NCBI GenBank assembly: GCA_910585015.1
Contig: CAJUCT010000027.1
Span: 1-64,000, forward strand
Source of the DNA: an uncultured Acetatifactor sp.
GTDB lineage: Bacteria > Bacillota > Clostridia > Lachnospirales > Lachnospiraceae
Reading direction: 5' to 3'
Length of the DNA stretch: 64,000 bases
Part shown: piece by piece, positions 26,705-35,557 of the stretch
How positions within the stretch are numbered: position 1 is the first letter of the stretch
Layout: each line of letters begins with the position of its first letter
Program-made: the position numbers and the translations under genes
The notes under the pieces: generated by a model
Seen by the model: only the letters and a program-made list of their open reading frames with translations
What the model was told of the DNA's origin: nothing
Databases searched by the model: none

Positions 26705-27730
26705 CTACTTCTTATATAGTTCATCCAATTGCTGTTTCAGCGTCTGCAGCGTCCCGATCACCTTGTCGTAATCCATCCGCTTGGGACCGATGATTCCGAT
26801 GGTGCCCTTCATGCCTTCCTCCAACTCGTATGTGGCTGTCACCACACTGCAATCCTTCATGCCCTTGACGGGAGTCTCCTCCCCGATATATACCTGTATT
26901 CCCGTATTTGTGCTGTCCGACAGGGTTTCCTGCACCAACTCACTGAGCAGTTCCTTCTCCTCAAAGGTGTTAATCAGCTGGCTGGCTTTCTGCTGGTCGG
27001 CCAACTCCGGATACCGGAAAATGTTGTTGGTGCCACTGGTATAAATCTCCAGATCCTCATCCGCTTTGATGGCCTCGGCCACCGCGTCAATGACTTCGCT
27101 GACAATGTCGCTGTGAATGCCTGCCTGCTGCTTCATGGCGGCAATCATCCCCAGATTAATCTCTTCCATACACAGGCCGTTCAAATGGGTGTTCAGCAGG
27201 ATATTCAGCTTCAGCAGCGTCTCGTCATCCAACTCCTGAGTCACATGCAGAATATTGTTCTTGATCACGTTGCCCTCTACCACAATCACTGCCAGAATAT
27301 GATTGTAATCCACCCGGGACAGCTGGATAAACTTTACTTTGCTGCCATGGGTCTGGGGAGCGCTGATCATGGTGGCGTACTGGGTATTCTGGGCCAGCAC
27401 TCTGGCCACCTGCTTCAGCAGGTTCTCCATTCGATCCTGCCTCTCCAGCAGCATCTCCTTCATCTCAACGACTTCCCGCTCCTTCTGCCCCATCATGCAG
27501 TCCACATAAAAGCGGTAGCCCTGATCGGAGGGGATTCGCCCGGCAGAGGTGTGGGGCTGGACAATATAGCCAAGTTCCTCCAGATCCGCCATCTCGTTTC
27601 GGATAGTCGCAGAACTCAGATTCAGGTCCGTGTACTTACTGATGGTTCTGCTGCCCACCGGCTCACCTGTCTCCAGATAGTTGCGGATGATGGCCTGCAA
27701 TATTTTAGTCTTTCTCTCATCCAACTGCAT
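26705..27730 (-). CDS. hrcA: Heat-inducible transcriptional repressor HrcA
   Basis: Repressor of class I heat-shock genes that binds CIRCE and depends on GroE for activity. 341 residues: winged helix at the N-terminus (MQLDERKTKILQAIIRNYLE, SSATIRNEMADLEELGYI, HTSAGRIPSDQGYRFYVD), then the GAF-like effector domain to the end (SVVTATYELEEGMKGTIGII). The ATG at 27730 is spaced from AGGAG by six bases; the frame to 27763 would begin inside the CIRCE box. First gene of the operon and autoregulated through the operator just upstream. Confidence 0.97.
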   Translation of the reverse strand: MQLDERKTKILQAIIRNYLETGEPVGSRTISKYTDLNLSSATIRNEMADLEELGYIVQPHTSAGRIPSDQGYRFYVDCMMGQKEREVVEMKEMLLERQDRMENLLKQVARVLAQNTQYATMISAPQTHGSKVKFIQLSRVDYNHILAVIVVEGNVIKNNILHVTQELDDETLLKLNILLNTHLNGLCMEEINLGMIAAMKQQAGIHSDIVSEVIDAVAEAIKADEDLEIYTSGTNNIFRYPELADQQKASQLINTFEEKELLSELVQETLSDSTNTGIQVYIGEETPVKGMKDCSVVTATYELEEGMKGTIGIIGPKRMDYDKVIGTLQTLKQQLDELYKK

Positions 27731-27756
27731 CCTCATCTCCTGCTTTCTGTTCGTTG

Positions 27757-27783
27757 TTAGCACTCAACTCGATGGAGTGCTAA
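27757..27783. promoter_or_regulatory. CIRCE operator
   Basis: Perfect TTAGCACTC, nine bases, GAGTGCTAA, immediately upstream of hrcA and downstream of its -10 element. It predicts HrcA control of hrcA-grpE-dnaK-dnaJ. Confidence 0.97.
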
Positions 27784-27797
27784 CACTTACTAGAATT

Positions 27798-27826
27798 AAA
27801 ATAGCACTTACCTCACATATTGTCAA
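27798..27826 (-). promoter_or_regulatory. Promoter of the hrcA operon
   Basis: Minus strand TTGACA, 17 bases, TATTTT, followed about 15 bases later by CIRCE. Confidence 0.8.
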
Positions 27827-27937
27827 CTGCTTTCCCCAAAATTATTTCTAAAATAATTCTAAAGCGCCCATAACCAAAAAAAGAGCGCGGCCATAGCCAC
27901 ACTCCGTTTGTTTCACTTATGCATATCCGTCTTCGTC

Positions 27938-28444
27938 TTACAGGTAGAAGCTGCCTGCAAACTCCTTGTTCATCACGTAGTAAGCCACATGCTCCTCGGG
28001 CTTCACATACAGTTCGATGCTGACCAGATCGGATTCCTGCTGCTCCAGATCATACTTCCAAACATCCTTTGCAATCTGAACCAGCTCTTCCTGAGAGTAG
28101 GACTTCCCGCCGAACTGCACCGTAATCTCGGACTTTAACTCCTTCTTGACTTCATTTTTCTTCTCCACAGGTTTCTTTTCAACCTCCTTCTTCTCGGCAG
28201 CCTTAACAGCAGGCTTCCTTCCCGGTTTCTTCTTCTCGGCAGCCTTGGTCTCAGGTTTCTTCTCAGCCTTGGAGGCCTCTGTCTTAACTTCCTCCGCCTT
28301 TACCTCTTCAGCTTTGGGAGTTTCTGCCTTGGGCTCTTCCACCTTGGCAGGCTCTGTACTGACAGACGCCTTCTTGGCTGCAGCTTTAGCTGCAGGCTTG
28401 GTCTCTTCCTTATTGACAGTTACGTTTTTCTTTGCTGGTGCCAT
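27938..28444 (-). CDS. DUF6465-type protein with Lys/Ala/Glu-rich N-terminus
   Basis: 168 residues. The first ~105 residues are low-complexity Lys/Ala/Glu/Pro repeats (KAEEVKAEEVKTEASKAEKK), reminiscent of histone-like tails. The C-terminal ~60 residues form a compact domain: ITVQFGGKSYSQEELVQIAKDVWKY, then IELYVKPEEHVAYYVMN. This domain matches the Lachnospiraceae family annotated DUF6465; its function is unknown. A strong promoter (28543-28571) and GGGAG site suggest good expression. Nucleic-acid association is a guess from the basic tail only. Confidence 0.75.
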   Translation of the reverse strand: MAPAKKNVTVNKEETKPAAKAAAKKASVSTEPAKVEEPKAETPKAEEVKAEEVKTEASKAEKKPETKAAEKKKPGRKPAVKAAEKKEVEKKPVEKKNEVKKELKSEITVQFGGKSYSQEELVQIAKDVWKYDLEQQESDLVSIELYVKPEEHVAYYVMNKEFAGSFYL

Positions 28445-28542
28445 AGTGATTATCTCCCTTCATCTCATTCAACACAAACTTTTTAACTCCCTGCAAGATA
28501 TTATATATGTCAAATTTCCTATTGCTGTCCCTCTTACGCTAC

Positions 28543-28571
28543 AGTTTAGCCCTTTTTCTGTAATATGTCAA
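28543..28571 (-). promoter_or_regulatory. Promoter of the DUF6465 gene
   Basis: Minus strand TTGACA, 17 bases, TAAACT, about 100 bases before the start codon. Confidence 0.7.
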
Positions 28572-28673
28572 CTTTTTATTGAAAATTTGCCATATTGCCC
28601 CCTAAAGGCTTTAATATAGCAATAATCTTAGGCATAATTACAACGATTTTAACATCTCAGATTCCATATCCGC

Positions 28674-29525
28674 CTACAGCCAGAGGCTGAAGGCCACCAG
28701 CACCACAATGCCCAGCAGAATGCGGTACCAGCCAAATACTTTGAAATCGTGCTTTTTGATATAACTTAACAGGAAACGCAGCACAAAGACCGAAACCACA
28801 AAAGCCACGATACATCCGGCCAGCAGCGCGCCCAGTTCCATGGTTGTAAAATGAAAGCCGAATTTCACCAGTTTCAGCAGGCTGGCGCCGAACATCACCG
28901 GCACCGCCAGGAAAAAAGTATATTCCGCCGCCACGGTGCGGGACACACCGATAAGCAACGCGCCCACGATGGTGGCGCCGGAGCGGGAGGTGCCAGGGAA
29001 AACTGCCGCAATCACCTGAAACACGCCGATGAGCAGCGCCGTCTGATAGGTGATCTCCGCCAGGGTATTAATCCTGGGGGCTCTGCCTTTGTTCCAGTTC
29101 TCAATAATGATAAAGGCAATGCCAAAAATGATCAGTGCCAGCGCCACCACCTCATACCGGTAAAACAACGCATTCAGTACATCGTCAAACAGCACCCCAA
29201 TGATCGCCGCAGGTACACAGGACACCAGGATCTTAAACCACATGGTCATAATATCCATGCGCAGCCAGGGGATGTTTCCGGGGTTCTTTGCCCGGGACTT
29301 GGCCGTAAAGGCAAAGGGCCAGAGTTTGTTCCAGAACAGCACCACCACCGCAAGGATGGCCCCCAGCTGAATCACCACATCAAACATGTCAAAAAAATTC
29401 TCGCTCATGCCGGTGAAGGGCATCAGTTTCTCCAACAGGATCAAGTGCCCGGTGCTGCTGATGGGCAGCCACTCGGTAACGCCCTCCACAATTCCGTAGA
29501 GTATCGCTTTCAGTATTTCCAACAT
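28674..29525 (-). CDS. uppP: Undecaprenyl-diphosphatase UppP (BacA)
   Basis: Integral membrane phosphatase that recycles undecaprenyl pyrophosphate for cell-wall synthesis; overexpression gives bacitracin resistance. 283 residues with about eight membrane segments. The active-site motifs are EGVTEWLPISSTGHLILLE near the N-terminus and VFPGTSRSGATIVGALL in the second half. The ATG at 29525 follows AAAGGAAA; the frame to 29558 is not needed. A Bce-type bacitracin-response module lies about 5 kb away. The gap 29526-29687 to the aminotransferase holds no recognised feature. Confidence 0.97.
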   Translation of the reverse strand: MLEILKAILYGIVEGVTEWLPISSTGHLILLEKLMPFTGMSENFFDMFDVVIQLGAILAVVVLFWNKLWPFAFTAKSRAKNPGNIPWLRMDIMTMWFKILVSCVPAAIIGVLFDDVLNALFYRYEVVALALIIFGIAFIIIENWNKGRAPRINTLAEITYQTALLIGVFQVIAAVFPGTSRSGATIVGALLIGVSRTVAAEYTFFLAVPVMFGASLLKLVKFGFHFTTMELGALLAGCIVAFVVSVFVLRFLLSYIKKHDFKVFGWYRILLGIVVLVAFSLWL

Positions 29526-29687
29526 TCTTAATTTCCTTTCTGTATATAAGTTCCGCATGTTCCCTGCAACCGCACAGAGCCGCTGATGAACATCCGACCG
29601 CTTGATGGCGTTCAGGTGTCCATCACTGCTCTTTCCGGGAACTTGCTGTCTTTATTTGGAATCCTGCGGATCATGCCGAAAACGGAT

Positions 29688-30872
29688 TCAATACTCCGCT
29701 TCCACAAACCTGCACAGCGCCGCCAGGGATCTCTGTACCTTCTCCGTGTCGATGCAGTAGGCCATACGGAAATAGCCCGGCACCCCGAAGGTATCGGAGG
29801 GAACCAGCACCAGGTCATACTTCAGCGCTTTCTGGCAGAATATCTTGGCATCCTCCTCCAGGGCCTTGGGAAAGATATAGAAAGTGCCGCCCGGTTTCAC
29901 CACAGTGAAGCCCAACTCCACCAGGGTGTCATAAATCAGCTTCATATTGGTCTCATAGACGGACAAATCCGCCGTCTGTTCCAGCACCTGGGCCACCGCC
30001 AGCTGAATGATGGAGGGCGGGCAGTTATGGCCGATGCCGCGGGAGATCTGTCCGCACATATTTACCAATGTCTCCGCCTCCGCGCAGTCCGGGTTCACCG
30101 CCACATAGCCGATGCGCTCGCCGGGCAGGGACAGGGATTTGGAGAAGGAATAACACATAAGAGTGTTACTATAGTATGCAGACACACAGGGATTTATCAC
30201 TCCCTCGAACACAATCTCACGGTAAGGTTCATCGGAAATGATAAAGATATCATGTCCATAGTCCTGGGACTTGCGCCGCAGCGTATCCGCCAGCTTCTGT
30301 ATGGTCTCCGGGGAATAAACGATGCCGGAGGGATTGTTGGGTGTGTTGATCAGCACTGCCATGGTTTTTTCACTGATCATCTCCTCAAAAGCCTGAAAAT
30401 TGATCTGAAAGTCCTCCACCTGGGCAGGCACCACCTTCAGCACTGCTCCCGTCAGGTCAATGTAGGGGTGATACTCCGGGAAAAAGGGAGCGAAGGTCAG
30501 TATCTCATCCCCCGGCTCCGTCACGCAGCGCACGGCGTGGGCGATGGCCCCCGCAGCGCCGCTGGTCATGAAAATATGTTTCCCCTCATAGGGGATTCCA
30601 AAACGCTTTGCCAGAGACGCGGCCACCGCCTCACGGACGGAGGTGATGCCCAGACTGGGACTGTAACCGTGAAGTTCCATGGGATCCTTCGTCTCCAGCA
30701 GCCGGATCATCTGCTCCGTAAATTCCCTGGGTGTGGACACGGAAGGGTTGCCCAAGCTGTAGTCAAACACATTTTCATAGCCGATCTCGGCCCCCCTGGC
30801 CGTGGCAAACTCCGACAGTTGACGGATCACGGACTTTCCCGATAGCATGTCCTTATATTTCTGTACAATCAT
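29688..30872 (-). CDS. PLP-dependent class I/II aminotransferase
   Basis: Fold type I aminotransferase, 394 residues, AspC-like. The N-terminal VFDYSLGNPSVSTP and HGYSPSLGITSVREAVA are substrate/cofactor segments; FMTSGAAGAIAHAV contacts the cofactor phosphate; NTPNNPSGIVYSPE and SDEPYREIVF carry conserved Asn and Asp/Tyr; the Schiff-base lysine is in CYSFSKSLSLPGERIGYVA. The exact amino acid used cannot be told from sequence; aspartate/aromatic or alanine-type activity is possible. The start ATG has AGAGGA. Apparently monocistronic. Confidence 0.9.
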   Translation of the reverse strand: MIVQKYKDMLSGKSVIRQLSEFATARGAEIGYENVFDYSLGNPSVSTPREFTEQMIRLLETKDPMELHGYSPSLGITSVREAVAASLAKRFGIPYEGKHIFMTSGAAGAIAHAVRCVTEPGDEILTFAPFFPEYHPYIDLTGAVLKVVPAQVEDFQINFQAFEEMISEKTMAVLINTPNNPSGIVYSPETIQKLADTLRRKSQDYGHDIFIISDEPYREIVFEGVINPCVSAYYSNTLMCYSFSKSLSLPGERIGYVAVNPDCAEAETLVNMCGQISRGIGHNCPPSIIQLAVAQVLEQTADLSVYETNMKLIYDTLVELGFTVVKPGGTFYIFPKALEEDAKIFCQKALKYDLVLVPSDTFGVPGYFRMAYCIDTEKVQRSLAALCRFVEAEY

Positions 30873-30897
30873 ATTTTTGTCCTCTTTTCTATATTAT

Positions 30898-30961
30898 ACT
30901 ACATAACGCCAGAATTTACCGTATTGCATTGGTTAAACGTATATGGCTGGCGTTATGTAGT
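30898..30961. repeat. Perfect 15-base inverted repeat
   Basis: ACTACATAACGCCAG at 30898-30912 and its exact complement at 30947-30961, with a 34-base AT-rich loop. It lies in the gap between glpK (3' end) and the aminotransferase (5' end), both minus strand. It could terminate glpK, act as an operator, or be a small mobile relic. Confidence 0.85.
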
Positions 30962-31032
30962 CAGGTTACTCGGCAATTCTAACTGTTAAGCAGTATAATA
31001 TATCATATGGCTTTTTGCAGACAGACGCTTTA

Positions 31033-32532
31033 TCACGCCTCGTCTTCCGCCCAGGCCAGGGCACATCGGACTGCCCGCTTCCAGCCTTTTTTCAACAGCC
31101 GTCTCTGTTCCTCTCCCATTCCGGGAACAAATTCCCTGCCCAGCTGCCAGTTCTCCCTGATCTCTTCCAGGTCCTTCCAATAACCTGCGGCCAGTCCCGC
31201 CAGGTAGGCGGCGCCCAGAGCCGTGGTTTCTATGCAGCGGGGACGCTGCACCCGGCTGTCGATGATATCCGCCTGGAACTGCATCAGAAAATCATTGGCG
31301 CTGGCGCCGCCGTCCACTTTCAGTCCCTGCAGCGGCCTGCCCAGATCCTGCTCCATAGCCGCCAGCACATCCATGGTCTGATAGGCGATGGATTCCAGAG
31401 TCGCGCGGATGAAATGCTCCTGGCTGCAGCCTCGAGTGATGCCCACCACCGTTCCCCTGGCAAACTGGTTCCAATAGGGCGCACCCATGCCCGCAAAAGC
31501 CGGAACCACGTAGACTCCCGCGGTATCCTCCACCTTGCCTGCACTCTCCTGGGTGGCGGCGGCGCTGCGCACCAGCCGCATACCGTCCCGCAGCCACTGC
31601 ACTGCCGCCCCGGCCACAAACACGCTGCCCTCCAGGGCATATTCCACCTGGTGGCTGCAGCCCGCCGCGATGGTGGTCAACAGACCCGCCCTGGAGGCAA
31701 CAGCCTCCCGCCCGGTGTGCATCAGCAGAAAGCAGCCCGTCCCATAAGTATTTTTCACCTCTCCCGGCGCAAAACAACCCTGACCGAACAGAGCCGCCTG
31801 CTGATCCCCCGCCGCCCCGGCAATGGGAATCTCACCGCCCAGCAGGGAACTGGCAGTAAGCCCGAATATGTGGCTGGAGGGATACACCTTTGGCAGCATA
31901 CAGGCCGGTATCCCCAGCCTCTCCAGGATCTGCCCGTCCCAGCAAAGTCTGTGAATGTCAAAAAGCATGGTCCGGGAGGCATTGGTGTAATCCGTGGCAT
32001 GTACCCGGCCCTTGGTGAGGTTCCAGATCAGCCAGGTGTCCACAGTGCCGAAAAGGATCTCGCCCCGCTGCGCCCTCTCCCGCGCCCCCGGCACATGCTC
32101 CAGAATCCAGGCAATTTTGGTGGCGCTGAAATACGCGTCCGGCACCAGCCCCGTCCGCTCCCGTATCAGTTCCTCATACCCCTCTGTCTTCAGCTGCTCG
32201 ATCATCTCCGAAGTTCTGCGGCACTGCCAGACGATGGCATTGTACACAGGCTCCCCGGTGGTTTTGTCCCAGCAGATCGTGGTCTCTCTCTGGTTAGTGA
32301 TGCCGATGCCCGCAATATCCTCCGCGCCGGCCCCCACCATGGCCATGGCCTCCGTGGCCACCGCCAGCTGGGAGGACCAGATCTCCCGGGGATTGTGCTC
32401 CACCCAGCCCGGCCGGGGATAGATCTGTGTTAATTCCTTCTGAGCCATGGAGCAGATGTTGCCCCCTTTGTCAAACAGGATGCAGCGGGAACTGGTGGTT
32501 CCCTGATCCAATGACAGAATGTATTTCTTCAT
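31033..32532 (-). CDS. glpK: Glycerol kinase
   Basis: ATP:glycerol 3-phosphotransferase of the FGGY family, 499 residues, the usual length. It starts MKKYILSLDQGTTSSRCILF (phosphate-binding loop); ITNQRETTICWDK, DYTNASRTMLFDIH and the ATP-site segment TYGTGCFLLMHTG are typical. The AGGAG site fits the ATG at 32532; the frame to 32574 is not needed. No glpF or glpD is adjacent. The conserved HPr-phosphorylated histidine region (LEGSVFVAGAAVQWLRDG) is present, but a regulatory His just upstream could only be assigned by alignment. Confidence 0.96.
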   Translation of the reverse strand: MKKYILSLDQGTTSSRCILFDKGGNICSMAQKELTQIYPRPGWVEHNPREIWSSQLAVATEAMAMVGAGAEDIAGIGITNQRETTICWDKTTGEPVYNAIVWQCRRTSEMIEQLKTEGYEELIRERTGLVPDAYFSATKIAWILEHVPGARERAQRGEILFGTVDTWLIWNLTKGRVHATDYTNASRTMLFDIHRLCWDGQILERLGIPACMLPKVYPSSHIFGLTASSLLGGEIPIAGAAGDQQAALFGQGCFAPGEVKNTYGTGCFLLMHTGREAVASRAGLLTTIAAGCSHQVEYALEGSVFVAGAAVQWLRDGMRLVRSAAATQESAGKVEDTAGVYVVPAFAGMGAPYWNQFARGTVVGITRGCSQEHFIRATLESIAYQTMDVLAAMEQDLGRPLQGLKVDGGASANDFLMQFQADIIDSRVQRPRCIETTALGAAYLAGLAAGYWKDLEEIRENWQLGREFVPGMGEEQRRLLKKGWKRAVRCALAWAEDEA

Positions 32533-32600
32533 AGCATCCTCACTCCTGCGCAGCCAGAGCGTGATCTCAGTCATACTCTGACTGCACCTGTGTTATTGTA

Positions 32601-32671
32601 CTAATACGTATTGGGATGTTCTACATCCAAACTTACCTCTTCCTTGCATATCGAAAGGCTTCGCTAATGCA
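32601..32671. repeat. Family B repeat, degenerate copy B5
   Basis: Inverse orientation: TAATACGTATTGGG, hairpin 1 arms GGATGT / ACATCC, ACTTACCTCTTCC, then a decayed second hairpin. It lies between the deacetylase 3' end and glpK 5' end. Confidence 0.75.
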
Positions 32672-32674
32672 AGT

Positions 32675-33475
32675 CTACAATTTTACATACTCGCCGCCAG
32701 GTACTTCTACAACGCGCTTGTCCCCTACTACCAGCCAGGCATTGTGGGCCGAAGGGTTATATACGGCTGTAGAGTCCGCGGAAAATTTAAGGTTCCGCAG
32801 CACCTCCATGTAATCAATGATCTCGATATTGGTGGCATACCAGATATCTTCCCTGCCTCCCACAATCCGGCAAAATTCTTCTATACGGTCCCAGTTGTCG
32901 TTCGCGTCAAACTCATAGCTGTGTCCCCACACATACATGAGTTTCAGATACTGTTTCTTGGAGAAATCCACAAACCATTGGGCCATTTCCAGCAGCCTGG
33001 GATTGTTGTGGTGACAGGTGGGATGCCACTCCATGGGATCCACGGGCAGATCAAAGCTCTCCGTCTCCTCCACCACCCGTGCATAGGCAATGCCCAGTTT
33101 ATGGAACAAATCCTTAATCTCTTCATTATAAGAACCGTTGGGATAGGCATGTCCCCGCACCAGTCCCCCGGTGATCCGCTCCAGCCCCTGCCGGTCCTCC
33201 AGGATCTCCTTTGCCGCCTGTGCCAGCGGACATCTGGCAATGGTGGGATGGGTCATAGTGTGGGTGGCAATCTCATGCCCCTGATACAGACGCGGAATCT
33301 GCTCCGGCTTCAGCCGGATATCCATATCCATCAAACCATAATTCAGATTGAACGTTCCCTTGATCCCATATCGGTTAAAAATCTCCAGCAGTCTTTCATC
33401 CGCCAGCTTGCCGTCGTCGTAACTCATGGTCAGTGCCTTGGCTTTGCCGCCGGGAAACGCCTGATATACTTTCAT
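32675..33475 (-). CDS. Polysaccharide deacetylase (NodB/CE4) family protein
   Basis: 266 residues, CE4 barrel. Motif 1 is ALTMSYDDGK, with Ser-Tyr in place of the usual Thr-Phe before the catalytic/metal Asp pair. Motif 2 is HEIATHTMTHP with both metal histidines; AYPNGSYNEE and LMYVWGHSYEF hold later motif residues. There is no signal peptide, so it looks cytoplasmic or acts on a soluble sugar rather than on peptidoglycan outside. Substrate unknown. AAAGGGG precedes the ATG. Flanked on both sides by family B repeats. Confidence 0.88.
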   Translation of the reverse strand: MKVYQAFPGGKAKALTMSYDDGKLADERLLEIFNRYGIKGTFNLNYGLMDMDIRLKPEQIPRLYQGHEIATHTMTHPTIARCPLAQAAKEILEDRQGLERITGGLVRGHAYPNGSYNEEIKDLFHKLGIAYARVVEETESFDLPVDPMEWHPTCHHNNPRLLEMAQWFVDFSKKQYLKLMYVWGHSYEFDANDNWDRIEEFCRIVGGREDIWYATNIEIIDYMEVLRNLKFSADSTAVYNPSAHNAWLVVGDKRVVEVPGGEYVKL

Positions 33476-33507
33476 GTATAGTTACCCCTTTCCTATATCT
33501 TTCATAC

Positions 33508-33624
33508 CTACCTCTACATGCGTATTTGGAAGTTTTACTTCCAAACTTACCTCTTCCCTGCATATCGCTGGCCGTGCCTGCGATATTGCGTTAATGCGTA
33601 TTTGGAAGTTTTACTTCCAAACTT
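33508..33624. repeat. Family B repeats, copies B6 and B7
   Basis: Two inverse copies sharing a central hairpin 2 (CATATCGCTGGC / GCCTGCGATAT). Hairpin 1 occurs twice (TTTGGAAGT / ACTTCCAAA at about 33525 and 33601). The right copy reads into the neighbouring gene and supplies its last two codons (Trp-Lys) and stop at 33611. Confidence 0.88.
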
Positions 33625-34681
33625 CACGCTCCAAAAGCACATACTCATAATTGGCCCGGGATTCCCCATAGTCTTTATTGCTGATGCCAGTGCGGGTCAG
33701 GGCGCCCATGGACGGAACCTGCTGGATCGTCAGTTCATGGCGGATTGTCTCGGCAAATATTTTTACCAGTTCCTGGTGCTTCGGATCCACTCCCATGTGC
33801 AGCATGACATAGCTTTCCGGCTTCTTTCGCCGGGCCCGGAGCGCAAGCAGCTGCCAGGAATGGACTCTGCCGCAGATGGCATTGCCAAAGTTCGGGACAG
33901 AGATGAAACACCCCACTGCCTCCCCATGAAAATATGCCATCTTTACCATACTGTAATTAAGTATATGTCTTAAATACTTAAACTGCTTCCGAAACTCTGC
34001 CTCCGTAATCCTCTTGTAAGCGGGAAAACTGCTGTACAGTTCGATCAGCAGGCCATATGCCTCCTTCAGAGTCTTTCTAAAATCCCTGGCCCGGGGACTT
34101 ACGATTTCATATCCCTCACTCTGCTTCTGCGCCAGTCTGTCCATATATTTATCGCTGCCCTCATCGTTCTTCACCACTCTGTAGCGCTTAGAGGTGTACT
34201 GCTCGCATACCTGAAAGCCGTTCTCCTCCCAGAGCCTCAGATAGTATTCTTTGTTGTAAGGCTCCCCCGTGTGGGGGCCGCGAAACTGATTGGCCTTGAG
34301 CCTGTACTTGATCCAGAAGGAACAGTCCACCGGGCCGACTATGCCCTTTAAGCCCATATCCCGCACCAAGCCAAATGCCGTATGGAACAATAGCCCCGCG
34401 GCGGCACTGTTGTCCTTACTCTCAAAATATCCCAAAAAGGCAAATTCATCCTCCGGGTAAACTGTAATAATTCCCCGGCTCACCACCTTCTCGTCTTCAT
34501 ATACCAGTATGGGAGTAATCGTAAAATAGTGGCTCAGGATATGGGTACCCTTCAGGATTGCCCTCTCCTCCTTCTCATTTTGCATCAATTCCTCTTTGAC
34601 ATAAATCCGTCCCGGCAAAGCCAGGAAATCCTGAATATGTTTTTCGCTTCGAGGCCCGAAAATCACTGCCCGCATACCCAT
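33611..34681 (-). CDS. GNAT-fold acyltransferase-like protein
   Basis: 356 residues, precise family uncertain. The layout suggests two GNAT-like halves: KVVSRGIITVYPEDEFAFLGYFESKD in the first, and MAYFHGEAVGCFISVPNF and SYVMLHMGVDPKHQELVKIFAETIRHEL in the second. KGIVGPVDCSFWIKYRLKAN resembles YghO-like and related uncharacterised acyltransferases. No signal peptide or membrane segment. AGGAGG precedes the ATG at 34681. Substrate unknown. Its final codons and stop are contributed by a family B repeat, suggesting that insertion of the repeat replaced the original C-terminus. Confidence 0.65.
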   Translation of the reverse strand: MGMRAVIFGPRSEKHIQDFLALPGRIYVKEELMQNEKEERAILKGTHILSHYFTITPILVYEDEKVVSRGIITVYPEDEFAFLGYFESKDNSAAAGLLFHTAFGLVRDMGLKGIVGPVDCSFWIKYRLKANQFRGPHTGEPYNKEYYLRLWEENGFQVCEQYTSKRYRVVKNDEGSDKYMDRLAQKQSEGYEIVSPRARDFRKTLKEAYGLLIELYSSFPAYKRITEAEFRKQFKYLRHILNYSMVKMAYFHGEAVGCFISVPNFGNAICGRVHSWQLLALRARRKKPESYVMLHMGVDPKHQELVKIFAETIRHELTIQQVPSMGALTRTGISNKDYGESRANYEYVLLEREVWK

Positions 34682-34795
34682 TTTATGTATCCTCCTTCTG
34701 CCCTTTCCAAAACGCAATCCATTGAATATTCTTTATCTTTTATGGTTACATTCTAGCATAAAAAAACTGAAAATACAATGGTTTTTTGCCTGTCA

Positions 34796-34846
34796 TGCAT
34801 ACCGGACAGTGTATGCATTGTCTTTTACCCCAAACGCGCTTATAAT
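34796..34846 (+). promoter_or_regulatory. Promoter of the Bce-type two-component genes, with dyad
   Basis: TTGTCT (34818-34823), 17 bases, TATAAT (34841-34846). A dyad TGCATAC / GTATGCA (34796-34817) abuts the -35 box and may be a regulator site. Confidence 0.65.
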
Positions 34847-34879
34847 AGGAATCATCCAAAAACCATAGGAGCACCCGCC

Positions 34880-35557
34880 ATGCATATATTTATTATAGAA
34901 GACGAACAACTCATACGGCAGGAGCTGAAAATTCTGCTGGAGAATGCCCTGTACCAGGTAACCGCGCCCCCTGCATTCGCGTCCGTCACCCATGTCACGC
35001 AGCAGGTACTGGACACAGCGCCGGATCTGGTGCTGCTGGATATAAATCTCCCTGACATCTCCGGCTTTGATATCTGCACCCAAATTCGCCGGCACATGGA
35101 TGTGCCCATCATCTTCCTGACCAGCCGCATGAGTCCCATGGACGAGCTGAACGGACTGTTAAAAGGCGGAGATGACTATATCACCAAGCCCTACCAGCCC
35201 CCCTTACTTCTTGCAAGAATCGCCGCCGTACTGAAGCGCACCCAGGGCATGGCTTCCCGGGAAATCACCCTGTTTACAAGGAATGACGTATCCCTGGATA
35301 TCGCGAAATGCTGCCTCTCCCGCAAGGAGCAAAACGTGGATCTGACCAAGAACGAGATGAAAATATTGCATCTGTTGTTCCAGCACCCGGGAACCTTTGT
35401 CTCCAGGATGGACCTGATCGAATACCTATGGGAAAACCGCATTTTCATAGACGACAATACCCTGAGCGTACATGTCGCCAAACTCCGGGAAAAGCTGAAA
35501 TCCATTGGAGTGGAAGATTTTATTGAGACCAAGAGAGGAATGGGATACCGCATATGA
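34880..35557 (+). CDS. OmpR-family response regulator (BceR-like)
   Basis: 225 residues. Receiver domain 1-115: acidic pocket IIEDE, phospho-acceptor in DLVLLDINLPDISG, switch Thr in IIFLTSR, and Lys in YITKPYQPP. A C-terminal winged helix covers 125-225 (LTKNEMKILHLLFQHPGTFVSR, LSVHVAKLREKL, IETKRGMGYRI). The ATG at 34880 has TAGGAG; a longer frame begins at 34778 before the promoter. It overlaps the kinase by 4 bases. BceR-type regulators activate a peptide-antibiotic detoxifying ABC transporter, encoded just downstream. Confidence 0.93.
   Translation: MHIFIIEDEQLIRQELKILLENALYQVTAPPAFASVTHVTQQVLDTAPDLVLLDINLPDISGFDICTQIRRHMDVPIIFLTSRMSPMDELNGLLKGGDDYITKPYQPPLLLARIAAVLKRTQGMASREITLFTRNDVSLDIAKCCLSRKEQNVDLTKNEMKILHLLFQHPGTFVSRMDLIEYLWENRIFIDDNTLSVHVAKLREKLKSIGVEDFIETKRGMGYRI

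Noticed and set aside
29586..32433. Long plus-strand frames opposite the aminotransferase and glpK
   Set aside because: Both mirror strongly conserved minus-strand enzymes and have no recognisable domains.
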